Of a stretch of DNA of 64,000 bases, positions 13,003-21,576 are shown in pieces. The notes below the pieces were generated by a model, which worked only from the letters and a program-made list of their open reading frames with translations, had not been told where the DNA came from and made no database searches. The stretch is from Rhodococcus sp. WMMA185 (GTDB taxonomy: Bacteria; Actinomycetota; Actinomycetes; Mycobacteriales; Mycobacteriaceae), in NCBI RefSeq assembly GCF_001767395.1, contig NZ_CP017014.1, forward strand, positions 1,240,001 to 1,304,000, in the 5' to 3' direction. Every line of letters begins with the position of its first letter. Position 1 is the first letter of the stretch. Position numbers and translations under genes: made by a program.

Positions 13003-13914
13003 ATGTCGATGCACGAATGGCTGGAGACCGAAATCATCGGACAGGGGCGCTTGCCGCTGCTGTTCTTCCTGCTCGGATTCCTTGGGACGTTTCTCTTCAT
13101 CCGGGTGAGCGTGCGGATGATTCGTGCCGAGGTCTCGTGGTGGCCCGGCAACGTGACGCCGGGCGGACACCACGTCCACCACGTGGTGTTCGGTGTGGTT
13201 GCCATGCTCGTGTCGGGGGTCTCCCTGATCGCGGTGTACGAGGACGGCACCCAGATGACCGGTGCGGTCCTCGCCGCGTTCTTCGGGGGCGGCGCGGCCC
13301 TCGTGCTCGACGAGTTCGCGTTGATCTTTTATCTGCAAGACGTCTACTGGTCGGCTGAAGGTCGGGCCTCGGTCGACGCCGTGTTCGTCGCAGTTGCCGT
13401 GACGGGTCTGTTGCTGCTCGGGTTCCGACCACTCGAGTTGATGGATGTCACCAGCTTCCGCGACTCCCCGGAGATCGGGGTCCGAGTCGGTATCGCCGTG
13501 CTGTCCGTGGTCAATCTGCTGATCGCGGCGGTGGTGCTGTCGAAGGGGAAGATATGGACGGGCCTGTTGGGCCTGTTCGTCTTCCCGATACTGCTGGTCG
13601 GTGCAATCCGGTTGAGCAGGCCGGGTGCGCCTTGGGCCCGTTGGCGCTACACGGACAAGCCCAAGCGGATGCTGCGGGCTCTCGAGCGAGAGCGTAAGTG
13701 GCGTCGGCCGGTGATCAGGGCCAAGATCTTCGTGCAGGATTTCATCGCAGGTCCGCCGAGTGCGGAACAGGTGAGGAAGGCCGCGGAGCACGCGAAGGCG
13801 GCGGCGGAAGCCGAACTCGACCAGGTAGTGCATCCCGCCCCACCGCCGGGTTCGTCGAGTTTGGTGGCGTCTGGCACAATGGACGGGTTGCCTGCACCAG
13901 GCAGCACTACTTGA
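13003..13914 (+). CDS. Integral membrane protein of unknown function
   Basis: A 303-residue protein with four to six predicted membrane segments (starting at about residues 17, 60, 85, 125 and 165). Between the first two lies a His-rich motif, [11 protein letters not shown], which could bind metal or haem, and an acidic stretch [15 protein letters not shown] follows. After the last segment comes a basic linker and a cytoplasmic Ala/Glu/Lys-rich helix (about 250-285). I do not recognise a named family. It lies between tex and rplS in the same orientation. An alternative start is the ATG two codons downstream. Confidence 0.7.
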   Translation: MSMHEWLETEIIGQGRLPLLFFLLGFLGTFLFIRVSVRMIRAEVSWWPGNVTPGGHHVHHVVFGVVAMLVSGVSLIAVYEDGTQMTGAVLAAFFGGGAALVLDEFALIFYLQDVYWSAEGRASVDAVFVAVAVTGLLLLGFRPLELMDVTSFRDSPEIGVRVGIAVLSVVNLLIAAVVLSKGKIWTGLLGLFVFPILLVGAIRLSRPGAPWARWRYTDKPKRMLRALERERKWRRPVIRAKIFVQDFIAGPPSAEQVRKAAEHAKAAAEAELDQVVHPAPPPGSSSLVASGTMDGLPAPGSTT

Positions 13915-14008
13915 TCAGAGCACGAACCAGACGAGCAGCGGGCTCCTTCGGGTCCTTGCGTGCCGCTCGGTTCCTCTGCTCCTGCGAGAATGCAAGGATG
14001 GAACACCG
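13871..14008 (+). promoter_or_regulatory. Candidate promoter and structured leader of rplS
   Basis: The string CGTCTGGCACAAT (ending at 13880) closely matches the one upstream of rpsP and could be the -10 region. It overlaps the end of the preceding gene. The following leader of about 120 nt can fold: GAGCAG at 13933-13938 pairs with CTGCTC at 13976-13981, enclosing further G+C pairing. This could be an autoregulatory ribosomal-protein leader, but I do not recognise a described RNA family. Confidence 0.35.
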
Positions 14009-14350
14009 ATGAACACTCTCGATTTCCTGGACAAGAAGTCCCTGCGCGACGACATTCCCGATTTCCGCCCGGGCGACACCCTGAACGTACACGTCAAGGT
14101 GATCGAGGGCTCGAAGGAGCGTGTGCAGGTCTTCAAGGGCGTCGTGATTCGCCGCCAGGGCGGTGGTATCCGCGAGACCTTCACCGTCCGGAAGGTCTCT
14201 TTCGGTGTAGGCGTCGAGCGCACCTTCCCCGTGCACAGCCCCAACCTGGCGAAGATCGAGGTCGCCACCCGCGGTGACGTTCGTCGCGCCAAGCTGTACT
14301 ACCTCCGCGATCTGCGTGGCAAGGCCGCCAAGATCAAGGAAAAGCGCTGA
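14009..14350 (+). CDS. rplS: 50S ribosomal protein L19
   Basis: L19 sits at the 30S-50S interface. The 113-residue protein is full length and shows the family segments [50 protein letters not shown] and the closing [25 protein letters not shown] 14009 gives the expected N-terminus. It is followed by a strong hairpin and then lepB, as in mycobacteria (rplS-lepB-rnhB). Confidence 0.97.
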   Translation: MNTLDFLDKKSLRDDIPDFRPGDTLNVHVKVIEGSKERVQVFKGVVIRRQGGGIRETFTVRKVSFGVGVERTFPVHSPNLAKIEVATRGDVRRAKLYYLRDLRGKAAKIKEKR

Positions 14351-14361
14351 CCTATCCGATG

Positions 14362-14393
14362 AGCCCGGCATCGCGTACGCGCGGTGTCGGGCT
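14362..14393 (+). terminator. Terminator hairpin after rplS
   Basis: A stem of about 14 bp (14362-14375 with 14380-14393) closed by a 4-nt loop, with outer arms AGCCCG and CGGGCT and two G-T wobbles. It lies 12 bp after the rplS stop and is followed by AATCTGT. The weak T-run is usual for actinobacteria. It may also attenuate transcription into lepB. Confidence 0.65.
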
Positions 14394-14431
14394 AATCTGT
14401 CTCAAAACCAGATTCTTCGAAGGAGTTCGCA

Positions 14432-15214
14432 TTGTCGTCGGAATCCGAGACCACCGGCGAGTCTGCCGCCGCCCCGAACGGTGACGACGGTACCGCGAAG
14501 TCCGAGAAGAAGAACCGCTCCTTTCTCCGCGAGCTGCCGATCCTGATTCTGGTCGCACTCGTTCTGAGTTTCTTTCTGCAAACGTTCATCGCCCGCGTGT
14601 ATCTCATTCCGTCGGAATCGATGGAACCGACGCTGCACGGGTGTCCGGGTTGCACCGGTGACCGCATCGTCGTCGAGAAGATCGGCTACCGGTTCGGTGA
14701 CCCGCAGCCGGGTGATGTCATCGTGTTCCGCGGTCCCGAGTCCTGGTCGCAGGACTTCGTTTCCACTCGTTCCTCCAACACGGTGATCCGTGGCATGCAG
14801 GAACTCGGCTCCCTCGTCGGTCTCGTCCCACCGGACGAGAACGACCTCGTCAAGCGTGTGATCGCCACCGGCGGTCAGACCGTCGAATGCTGCGACGACG
14901 AGGGCAACGTCCTCGTCGACGGTCAACCACTCGACGAACCGTATGTCGTCATGGATTTCCCCTTCGTTCCTGGCTCCCAGACCTGTGACACAGCCTTGAA
15001 GTCCGCGCGCTGCTTCGGTCCCGTCACGGTGCCGGAGGGGAACCTGTGGATGATGGGGGACAATCGCAGCAATTCCGCGGACTCGAGGTATCACGTCGGC
15101 GACGAACTGCAGGGCACCATTCCGATCGACAACGTAATCGGGAAAGCTGTATTCATAGTGTTGCCGCCCTCCCGTATGGGCACGATCAGTTCGCCCAACC
15201 CTCAGGAACAGTGA
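14432..15214 (+). CDS. lepB: Signal peptidase I
   Basis: A membrane protease that cleaves Sec and Tat signal peptides on the outer face of the membrane. The 260-residue protein has an acidic/Ser-rich cytoplasmic N-terminus, one clear transmembrane helix (about 35-55), the catalytic serine in [10 protein letters not shown] (Ser63) and the catalytic lysine in [12 protein letters not shown] (Lys141), plus the late box [15 protein letters not shown]. The start is TTG 14432, supported by GAAGGAG at 14419-14425. The 3' end overlaps the rnhB start by 4 bp. Confidence 0.95.
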   Translation: MSSESETTGESAAAPNGDDGTAKSEKKNRSFLRELPILILVALVLSFFLQTFIARVYLIPSESMEPTLHGCPGCTGDRIVVEKIGYRFGDPQPGDVIVFRGPESWSQDFVSTRSSNTVIRGMQELGSLVGLVPPDENDLVKRVIATGGQTVECCDDEGNVLVDGQPLDEPYVVMDFPFVPGSQTCDTALKSARCFGPVTVPEGNLWMMGDNRSNSADSRYHVGDELQGTIPIDNVIGKAVFIVLPPSRMGTISSPNPQEQ

Positions 15215-15870
15215 CGTCCTGGCCTCCACGCGTAACCATTCGCAGGTCGTCCGGTCTGCGGACGATGGAGTCCGCGCTGATTCGCAGCGGCCTCGGCCCG
15301 GTGGCCGGTGTCGACGAGGCAGGCCGCGGGGCGTGTGCAGGCCCACTCGTGGTCGCGGCATGCGTGCTGGCCGCCAAGCCCAGTCCCGCGCTCGCCAGGA
15401 TGGACGATTCGAAGAAGCTCACCGAACGCACGCGTGAAGAACTCTTCCCCGTCATCACTCGGCTTGCGCTGGCGTGGAGCGTGGTGTCGTTTCCCGCCCG
15501 GGAGGTCGACCGCATGGGTGTGCACGTAGCCAACATCGAGGGGATGCGCCGAGCGGTCGCGGGGCTCTCGACCGCACCCGGTTACGTCCTCACAGACGGC
15601 TTCCGGGTTCCAGGACTGCCGGTTCCGTCGCTGCCGGTAGTCGGCGGTGACGGGGCAGCCGCGTGCATCGCGGCCGCGAGTGTACTGGCGAAGGTCTCCC
15701 GCGACCGGGCGATGGTGACGATGGACGATACGCACCCGGGATACGGATTCGCGGTTCACAAGGGATACGGCACCACTGCTCACATGACGGCGCTCGCGGA
15801 ATTGGGTCCGTGCCCGGAGCACCGCCGTTCATGGTCAAATGTCGCGGCGTTGCTTCGGCCGAGTGGATAA
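15211..15870 (+). CDS. rnhB: Ribonuclease HII
   Basis: Removes RNA from RNA-DNA hybrids and single misincorporated ribonucleotides. The 219-residue protein has the catalytic box [20 protein letters not shown] (the Asp-Glu pair), the DDSKKL motif, and the histidine-containing [14 protein letters not shown] with [10 protein letters not shown] after it. GTG 15211 overlaps the lepB stop (GTGA), which argues for coupled translation; a longer frame into lepB has no family similarity. Confidence 0.94.
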   Translation: MTSWPPRVTIRRSSGLRTMESALIRSGLGPVAGVDEAGRGACAGPLVVAACVLAAKPSPALARMDDSKKLTERTREELFPVITRLALAWSVVSFPAREVDRMGVHVANIEGMRRAVAGLSTAPGYVLTDGFRVPGLPVPSLPVVGGDGAAACIAAASVLAKVSRDRAMVTMDDTHPGYGFAVHKGYGTTAHMTALAELGPCPEHRRSWSNVAALLRPSG

Positions 15871-15930
15871 CATCTGCAGAAAGTGCGAGATGATGAAGAC
15901 TCACACCAGAGCGGGAGGGTTCCGATACCG

Positions 15931-16248
15931 ATGAGTGCCGAGGATCTCGAGAAGTACGAAACAGAGATGGAGCTGTCGCTCTACCGCGAGTATCGGGACA
16001 TCGTCGGCCAGTTCTCCTACGTCGTGGAAACCGAGCGCCGGTTCTACCTGGCCAACTCTGTGGAACTGCTGCCGCACAACGCCGACGGGGAGATCTACTT
16101 CGAACTGCGTATGTCCGATGCCTGGGTGTGGGACATGTACCGCCCCGCCCGATTCGTGAAGTATGTCCGAGTCATCACGTTCAAGGACGTGAACATCGAG
16201 GAGCTAGACAAGCCTGATCTCCGGCTGCCGGACAACGGTCTGTCGTAG
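15931..16248 (+). CDS. DUF2469 family protein
   Basis: A 105-residue conserved actinobacterial protein of unknown function, rich in acidic and aromatic residues (starts MSAEDLEKYETEMELSLYRE; contains VVETERRFYLANSVELLP). It lies after rnhB in M. tuberculosis as well. ATG 15931 matches the family N-terminus; a GGGAGG lies about 12 bp upstream. No catalytic motif or membrane segment is visible. Confidence 0.88.
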   Translation: MSAEDLEKYETEMELSLYREYRDIVGQFSYVVETERRFYLANSVELLPHNADGEIYFELRMSDAWVWDMYRPARFVKYVRVITFKDVNIEELDKPDLRLPDNGLS

Positions 16249-16405
16249 AGTTCCGGCCGCCCATACGTAGGGTGTTTACCCATCAAGTGAGTTTGGGTTC
16301 GCCTATGCCACTTGCCGGCCGGAGTATCGGCGGATTCACGCCAGGCTGGTTCTTCAATGTTGGTTGGTTGTGCCTGTCTGTGGCCGCAGGGCCACTCTCG
16401 CTTCC

Positions 16406-16924
16406 CTACGCAAGCCGACCCGGTGCTGTGGCAGCGTCATTGGAGCCGAAATCCCGGCGGAGGCAGGCAGTCACAGCCGGATTGAGGTGGTTCCGGGAAT
16501 TCGGGGCGGCTTCGGTCTCGACCGGGTCGCTCTTGCGATCGATCGGCCACACCTTGGCCGAGAGGTCCAAGGTCGACGCTGGCTCGGCCTCCGCAACAAC
16601 CGTGAGGGGAACGGGGGTCGCGACGTCGGTAGCGTCCTCCCCCCGGCGGCGTAGCTTCGACTTGAGGTTGACCAGCCCGCTCATGACGTGCGGCGCTGCC
16701 TTCGTCGCGCCGGCCCCCAGCGCGACGCACACGGCGCACGCGGCGACAATCACCTGGGTCGTCTTGGTCCCGTCGAACAGTTCGGCGTGCGTAACGAGCG
16801 TGTTGTCGTCATCCCGCACCAGCGGGCTCTTCCACCCCTGAGTGCTCGACTCCGAAAAATGTGTGTCGGAGGGACGCCTCGTCAGCATCAGTCCCCAGAT
16901 CTCGCCACCCCAGTTGAATTCCAT
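16406..16924 (-). CDS. Hypothetical membrane-anchored protein
   Basis: A 172-residue protein I do not recognise. It begins MEFNWGGEIWGLM, has a hydrophobic helix around residues 53-73 (TTQVIVAACAVCVALGAGAT), then a basic stretch (LKSKLRRR) and a polar C-terminal half. The frame is open for a further 82 codons upstream, but that part is Arg/Ser-rich and looks like noise, so I used the ATG at 16924. No strong Shine-Dalgarno is present. It runs against the surrounding plus-strand backbone, beside another minus-strand membrane protein. Confidence 0.5.
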   Translation of the reverse strand: MEFNWGGEIWGLMLTRRPSDTHFSESSTQGWKSPLVRDDDNTLVTHAELFDGTKTTQVIVAACAVCVALGAGATKAAPHVMSGLVNLKSKLRRRGEDATDVATPVPLTVVAEAEPASTLDLSAKVWPIDRKSDPVETEAAPNSRNHLNPAVTACLRRDFGSNDAATAPGRLA

Positions 16925-17096
16925 GACGCAACTGTAGAGGTGACCATATTCAACGGTTTCTAGAGGGGAACCCCGACTGGACGAGCCGTTGGTACGCGTC
17001 GGCGGCGCGGCACACTCGGATTTCGGGGCGCGTCCACGCGACCAGTCGCCAGACCCGGCCGATAGGCCGCTCCTACGTAAAGTCAAGCCGGAGTAG

Positions 17097-17612
17097 CTAT
17101 GAGCGTCCTCGAGGTGGCCGAGAGGGCAGCTCACGTGACCACTCACGTTCCACCCCCTCTTCCGTGTCACGCCAGCGGACAGTGATTTGCATTGACCCAG
17201 TTCCCATCGTCACCAGAGCCCAGAATCCGAGCGAGGAACCGGCCTCCAATCGATCCACTACTGTTGCTGAGTTTCGGCTAGCGAGGCGCGCGATCGGCTC
17301 GCCCTCAACCCGCACTCCGAACTTCGGCGTGGGCCCATCGTTGATGACTTCGTACGTGTCGCCCGCACGGTGTTGAAGCGCCCAAGGCGGCTTCTGGGCG
17401 TCCACTTCCGCAAGTGTGGCGAGTCGGCTCTGCGCCTTGGCGGAGCGGTCCGCCGCGGTGGCCGAGCGCTCGGCAGCGTCGACAGCCCGCGTCTCGGCGG
17501 CGCTGGCCGCCTGCGCAGCCTGACTCGCCTTCCGTGTCTGCACGATCGCCACGACCGCCGCCGCCACTGCTGCGATCGCACCGATCCAGGTCGCGACATC
17601 ACCCCACACCAT
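17097..17612 (-). CDS. Hypothetical membrane-anchored coiled-coil protein
   Basis: A 171-residue protein with an N-terminal transmembrane helix (WGDVATWIGAIAAVAAAVVAIV, about residues 3-24). An Ala/Arg/Glu-rich predicted coiled coil (about 26-70) follows, then a compact beta-rich region (VINDGPTPKFGVRVEGE, MQITVRWRDTEEGVER). This layout, one helix plus coiled coil plus small beta domain, occurs in many uncharacterised actinobacterial and phage-associated proteins. It lies 172 bp upstream of the other minus-strand hypothetical, so the two may form an accessory pair. Confidence 0.6.
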   Translation of the reverse strand: MVWGDVATWIGAIAAVAAAVVAIVQTRKASQAAQAASAAETRAVDAAERSATAADRSAKAQSRLATLAEVDAQKPPWALQHRAGDTYEVINDGPTPKFGVRVEGEPIARLASRNSATVVDRLEAGSSLGFWALVTMGTGSMQITVRWRDTEEGVEREWSRELPSRPPRGRS

Positions 17613-17938
17613 GCTCCACCGCCTTCTGACCTCGGTACATGCGAAGCCACGCTGGTTCTACCACAACGCCCGACATTCCCGCACCTCACGCCTCCTACCG
17701 GCGGCCTGACCCACCGAGCCTGAATCGACCGGGACTGTCGGAGACTCCGCCGAACTCGGGTCGATTCAGTCCACGGTTCACCGTTGCCCCACTGTGGCGT
17801 GTTGTCCACAACGTGTGACCCATACACAACCCGATCCGTTCGCCCAGTTGGCGCAGTTTCTCCAAAACTCCGGTGGGGCACGGTGGTGCGAGGCGCGGTT
17901 CGCATCGGCGGATCGCCTCGGACAGGGTGGGGGTTGCC
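17613..17938. other. Intergenic region with a long inverted repeat and a DnaA-box-like site
   Basis: No gene is visible here. An 11-bp perfect inverted repeat, CTGAATCGACC (17720-17730) and GGTCGATTCAG (17759-17769), is separated by 28 bp. TTGTCCACA at 17802-17810 matches the actinobacterial DnaA-box consensus exactly and sits within the palindrome GTTGTCCACAAC. It separates the divergent minus-strand hypothetical from yraN-comM-dprA, so promoters for both sides are expected here. Confidence 0.5.
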
Positions 17939-18295
17939 GTGGCACACAATCTCGCGCTCGGAGCGCATGGTGAGGATCTGGCCGCCCGGTATCTCACCGA
18001 GGCGGGTATGGAGATCATCGATCGCAATTGGCGGTCCCGATACGGCGAAGTCGATCTCATTGCGGTAGAGGGGGACTGGCTGGTCTTCATCGAGGTCAAG
18101 ACTCGCCGCGGATTGCGATTCGGAACTCCGGCAGAGGCGGTGACGTTCTCCAAGCAGCGGAGAATACGTCTGCTGGCGGTGGAGTGGCTGCGCGACTGCG
18201 GTCGGCATTGGTCTCGCGTTCGGTTCGATGTGGTCGCGATCGTGGTCGGACACGGTCCCAGGCCGCAGATCGAGCACGTGCGGGACGCCTTCTGA
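17939..18295 (+). CDS. YraN/UPF0102 family endonuclease-like protein
   Basis: A 118-residue protein of the UPF0102 (YraN) family, which has a restriction-endonuclease-like fold. The nuclease core is visible: LGAHGEDLAARYL, then the acidic motif RYGEVDLIAVEGDWLVFIEVKTRRG with its D...EVK signature. GTG 17939 is preceded by a G-rich Shine-Dalgarno. It overlaps comM by one base. Members commonly precede comM and dprA, suggesting a DNA-uptake or recombination role, but the function is unproven. Confidence 0.9.
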   Translation: MAHNLALGAHGEDLAARYLTEAGMEIIDRNWRSRYGEVDLIAVEGDWLVFIEVKTRRGLRFGTPAEAVTFSKQRRIRLLAVEWLRDCGRHWSRVRFDVVAIVVGHGPRPQIEHVRDAF

Positions 18296-19803
18296 TGGCG
18301 CTCGGACGTGCGCATTCGGTGGCGGTGACGGGGGTCGACGGCCAACTCGTGGAGATCGAGGCCGACATCGGGCGTGGCTTGCCCGCCGTCCATCTAGTGG
18401 GGCTTCCGGACACGGCGCTGCAGGAGGCACGAGATCGGATTCGTGCCGCGACAGCGAATTCTGGTGAGGAGTGGCCGGATTCGAAGGTGATACTCGCACT
18501 GTCGCCGGCAACGCTGCCGAAAGTCGGATCGGTCTACGATCTGGCACTGGTTGCGGCCGTACTGGATGCGGCGAAACAGATCAAACGCCAGAGGTTACGC
18601 GAAACCGTCTTGCTCGGGGAACTGGCCCTCGACGGGCGACTCCGCTCGGTCCGAGGCATATTGCCCGCCGTGCTGGCCGCAAAGGGTGCCGGATGGGCGA
18701 CTGTGGTGGTCCCGGTGCAGTCGTTGCCGGAGGCGGGTCTCGTCGGTGGCATCGAAGTGCTCGGCGCGCATGACCTGAAGGCGGTGATCGGCTGGCTTCG
18801 AGAAGAACACGAGCTCGAGCATCCAGAGCCCGTGCAACGGACTGCGCAACCGACGCGTGGGAATCTGAGTGAGGTGGTGGGACAAGCCGAGGCCCGCTGG
18901 GCGATCGAGGTGGCGGCGGCGGGGGCGCACCACCTGATGCTGACCGGCCCACCGGGCGTCGGGAAGACGATGCTGGCGCAACGGCTTCCAGGAGTCTTGC
19001 CGACTCTCACCGAGAGCGAATCATTGGAGGTGACGGCAATCCACTCGGTGGCGGGGCTCCTGCCTCCCGAGCGGCCTCTCGTCGACGTGCCGCCCTTTAT
19101 CGCACCCCACCACACAGCGTCGGTGAGCGCGCTTGTCGGTGGTGGGAGTGGGGTGGCGAAGCCGGGCGCGGTCAGTCGCGCTCATCGCGGGGTGTTGTTT
19201 CTCGACGAATGCGCGGAGGTCGGAACCAAAGTACTCGAAGCGCTCCGAACCCCGCTCGAGGATGGCGAGGTGCGGATCGCGCGACGGGACGGGGTCGCCC
19301 GCTACCCGGCGCGATTCCAGTTGATTCTCGCGGCCAACCCGTGCCCGTGCGCGCCGCCGCGGGAGGCGGACTGCGTCTGCGCCCCGACCGCACGGCGCCG
19401 TTATCTCGGCAAGCTGTCGGGCCCGCTGATGGATCGGGTGGATTTGCGGGTTCGGATGCAGGCGGTGGCGACCGATGCGTTCATCGATGAGGTGGGCGAG
19501 AGTACGGAACAGGTCCGGCACCGAGTGGCTGAGGCGCGGGCCGCCGCCAGTGCGCGCTGGTGCGAGTACGGGTGGCGCACCAACGCCGAGGTGCCCGGTC
19601 CGGCGCTGAGACAGAAGTTCCGGTTGTCACGGCCGGCGTTGGCTCCGGTGGAGCGTGCATTGCGTAAGGGACTCATTACGGCGAGGGGTGCAGATCGCGC
19701 ACTGAGAGTGGCCTGGACGGTGAGCGATTTGGCGGGGCTGGACATGCCGGGTCCGGATCAGGTCATGACTGCGTTGGGATTTCGTGATCGGAGCTTTCAA
19801 TGA
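18295..19803 (+). CDS. comM: ComM/YifB family AAA+ ATPase (Mg-chelatase-like)
   Basis: A 502-residue hexameric helicase-type ATPase; in Gram-negative competence ComM drives branch migration during natural transformation. An N-terminal Lon-protease-like domain (starting ALGRAHSVAVTGVDG; GLPAVHLVGLPDTALQEARDR) is followed by the Walker A GPPGVGKTMLAQRLPG, Walker B GVLFLDECAEV, and a four-cysteine element in NPCPCAPPREADCVCAP. The C-terminal Mg_chelatase_C region is complete. ATG 18295 overlaps the yraN stop and the gene overlaps dprA by 4 bp, so yraN-comM-dprA is one translational unit. Confidence 0.94.
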   Translation: MALGRAHSVAVTGVDGQLVEIEADIGRGLPAVHLVGLPDTALQEARDRIRAATANSGEEWPDSKVILALSPATLPKVGSVYDLALVAAVLDAAKQIKRQRLRETVLLGELALDGRLRSVRGILPAVLAAKGAGWATVVVPVQSLPEAGLVGGIEVLGAHDLKAVIGWLREEHELEHPEPVQRTAQPTRGNLSEVVGQAEARWAIEVAAAGAHHLMLTGPPGVGKTMLAQRLPGVLPTLTESESLEVTAIHSVAGLLPPERPLVDVPPFIAPHHTASVSALVGGGSGVAKPGAVSRAHRGVLFLDECAEVGTKVLEALRTPLEDGEVRIARRDGVARYPARFQLILAANPCPCAPPREADCVCAPTARRRYLGKLSGPLMDRVDLRVRMQAVATDAFIDEVGESTEQVRHRVAEARAAASARWCEYGWRTNAEVPGPALRQKFRLSRPALAPVERALRKGLITARGADRALRVAWTVSDLAGLDMPGPDQVMTALGFRDRSFQ

Positions 19804-20969
19804 CGGTGGAGAGTCGGAACGGCGCCGGCGGTAGCTGCACCCGCTCTGCTGGGCACGATCCACGTCTGCTGGCGTGGGCGTATCTGTCGAAGGTTGTGCA
19901 GGGCCCTTGCCCAGTGCTCTCGAGGCTCGTCGAGGATGTGGGGCCGGAGGAGGCTGCGCGGGCGGTACGCGAGCGCGATCTCTCGGAGGTGTTGGGGGAG
20001 AGGACCGTAGCCCGATCGCACGTGGATACGGCGGCGCACGATCTCGATCTCGTGACGGGAATGGGTGGCCGACTCGTGACACCGGACGACGACGAGTGGC
20101 CGCGGTGGCGGCTACTCGGTTTCGACGGTCTGTCGCGGTCACGGGACGACGGACCACCGCTGGCGTTGTGGGTGCTCGGTTCACGTTCGGTGGCCGAACT
20201 CACCGATCGGGCGATCTCGATCGTGGGGACGAGGGCGGCGAGCGGTTACGGCGAGCATGTGACCGCGGAGATTTCGGGTGACCTCGCTGTCGACGGGTGG
20301 ACTGTTGTGTCGGGTGCGGCGTTCGGGGTCGACGGTGCCGCCCATCGTGCAGCGCTGGGAGTCGGAGGTCTCACGGTGGCGGTGCTGGCCTGCGGGGTGG
20401 ATCGGGCCTACCCGGCCGGACATGCCCGATTGCTGCGGCAGATCGCCCAGAACGGTGTGGTGATCAGTGAGTATGCGCCGGGGACGGCACCGGCGAAGCA
20501 TCGCTTCCTCGCGCGGAATCGATTGGTGGCGAGTCTGTCCGACGGTGTTGTCGTGGTGGAGGCGGGTTGGCGCAGTGGTGCCAGGAACACGGCGAGTTGG
20601 GCGCGCAGGCTGGGCCGGCCGGTGATGGCAGTGCCGGGGCCGGTGACATCCGCTTCGTCGACCGGGTGCCACCGAATGATCAGAGAGGGTGAGGCGCGGC
20701 TGGTGGCGAATGCCGCAGACGTCGTGGAGGAGGCCGGTCCGATCGAGCTGAGGGAGGTCGAGGACGGCGGGGCCGTACGCGATCTCGACGCGCTGTCGGG
20801 CGATGCGTTGTTGGTGTACGAGGCGCTGCCTGCGGTCGGGTCGAGGGGAGTCAGGGAGTTGTCGGAGTTGTCCGGGGTTGAGGTCGAGCAGGTTCGAGCC
20901 GCGTTGCCATTGTTGGAGATGGAAGGCTTCGTGAACTCGGATGACACGGGATGGTCGATTCACCGGTGA
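19800..20969 (+). CDS. dprA: DNA processing protein DprA
   Basis: A ssDNA-binding RecA loader needed for natural transformation in competent bacteria. The 389-residue protein has an N-terminal helical region, the Rossmann-like DprA core (AISIVGTRAASGYGEH; VVSGAAFGVDGAAHRAAL; KHRFLARNRLVASLSDGVVVVEAG), and a C-terminal winged-helix region (LSELSGVEVEQVRAALPLLEMEG). ATG 19800 overlaps the comM stop (ATGA). The 3' end overlaps the convergent SRPBCC gene by 10 bp. This is the last conserved gene before the accessory block. Confidence 0.94.
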   Translation: MTVESRNGAGGSCTRSAGHDPRLLAWAYLSKVVQGPCPVLSRLVEDVGPEEAARAVRERDLSEVLGERTVARSHVDTAAHDLDLVTGMGGRLVTPDDDEWPRWRLLGFDGLSRSRDDGPPLALWVLGSRSVAELTDRAISIVGTRAASGYGEHVTAEISGDLAVDGWTVVSGAAFGVDGAAHRAALGVGGLTVAVLACGVDRAYPAGHARLLRQIAQNGVVISEYAPGTAPAKHRFLARNRLVASLSDGVVVVEAGWRSGARNTASWARRLGRPVMAVPGPVTSASSTGCHRMIREGEARLVANAADVVEEAGPIELREVEDGGAVRDLDALSGDALLVYEALPAVGSRGVRELSELSGVEVEQVRAALPLLEMEGFVNSDDTGWSIHR

Positions 20970-21490
20970 ATCGTCGGGTGTCTTCCCCGTCGGGCTGCCC
21001 GTTCGAGTTGGGCTTGCTTGCGCGGCGACGGCACGCCGTGCTCTACGTAGTGCGTCAGGTCGGCAAGCACCTGCCGACCGGCGCGGCGAAGCGTGATCAG
21101 CATCCACCAGCCTGCCAGCAACCCGAGCACACCGCGGGTGGTGACTTCGGCGTCGTAGCTGACCATGCTGCGTCGCTCGTCGACAGGCGTGACCGTCCAG
21201 TGGTTCCGCGCGACGGACAGGAACCGCGGTTTCTGCGTGGCCTCGTAGGTCAGACTTCGCGTGGAGTCGTCGTAGGCAACGATCGCTTCCGTTACGTTCG
21301 GGACCATCCTGATGCCGGTTTGACACACGCGGCCCGCAACCGGCGCCTCGTCCGCGGTCGTCGAACCTGGAAGAGCGACGGAGGAGGGAACGGCGGTAGC
21401 CCAGTCGCCGATCTTGTCGAACCGACGGCCGATGACGTCCCAGACAGCATCGGCGGGCGCTACGATCTCAATATCGTTGGACAGTTTCAT
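20960..21490 (-). CDS. SRPBCC (polyketide cyclase/START-like) family protein
   Basis: A small helix-grip-fold protein, probably binding a hydrophobic ligand. Family features are the opening beta strand (LSNDIEIVAPADAVWDVIG), FDKIGDWATAVPSS, and a C-terminal amphipathic helix after GVLGLLAGWWMLITLRRAG. I used the ATG at 21490 because the domain begins there; in-frame ATGs at 21502 and 21556 would extend it to 198 residues but reach almost to the divergent regulator gene. The ligand is unknown. The head-to-head arrangement suggests control by that regulator. Confidence 0.75.
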   Translation of the reverse strand: MKLSNDIEIVAPADAVWDVIGRRFDKIGDWATAVPSSVALPGSTTADEAPVAGRVCQTGIRMVPNVTEAIVAYDDSTRSLTYEATQKPRFLSVARNHWTVTPVDERRSMVSYDAEVTTRGVLGLLAGWWMLITLRRAGRQVLADLTHYVEHGVPSPRKQAQLERAARRGRHPTIHR

Positions 21491-21576
21491 GCTTTCGAGC
21501 ATGGCCTCGCGTCGCTGGCGAGTCGATTCCCCAACAGGGAATCGGCGCTTCGGCATGGACCTGGAGTGCTGGCATC

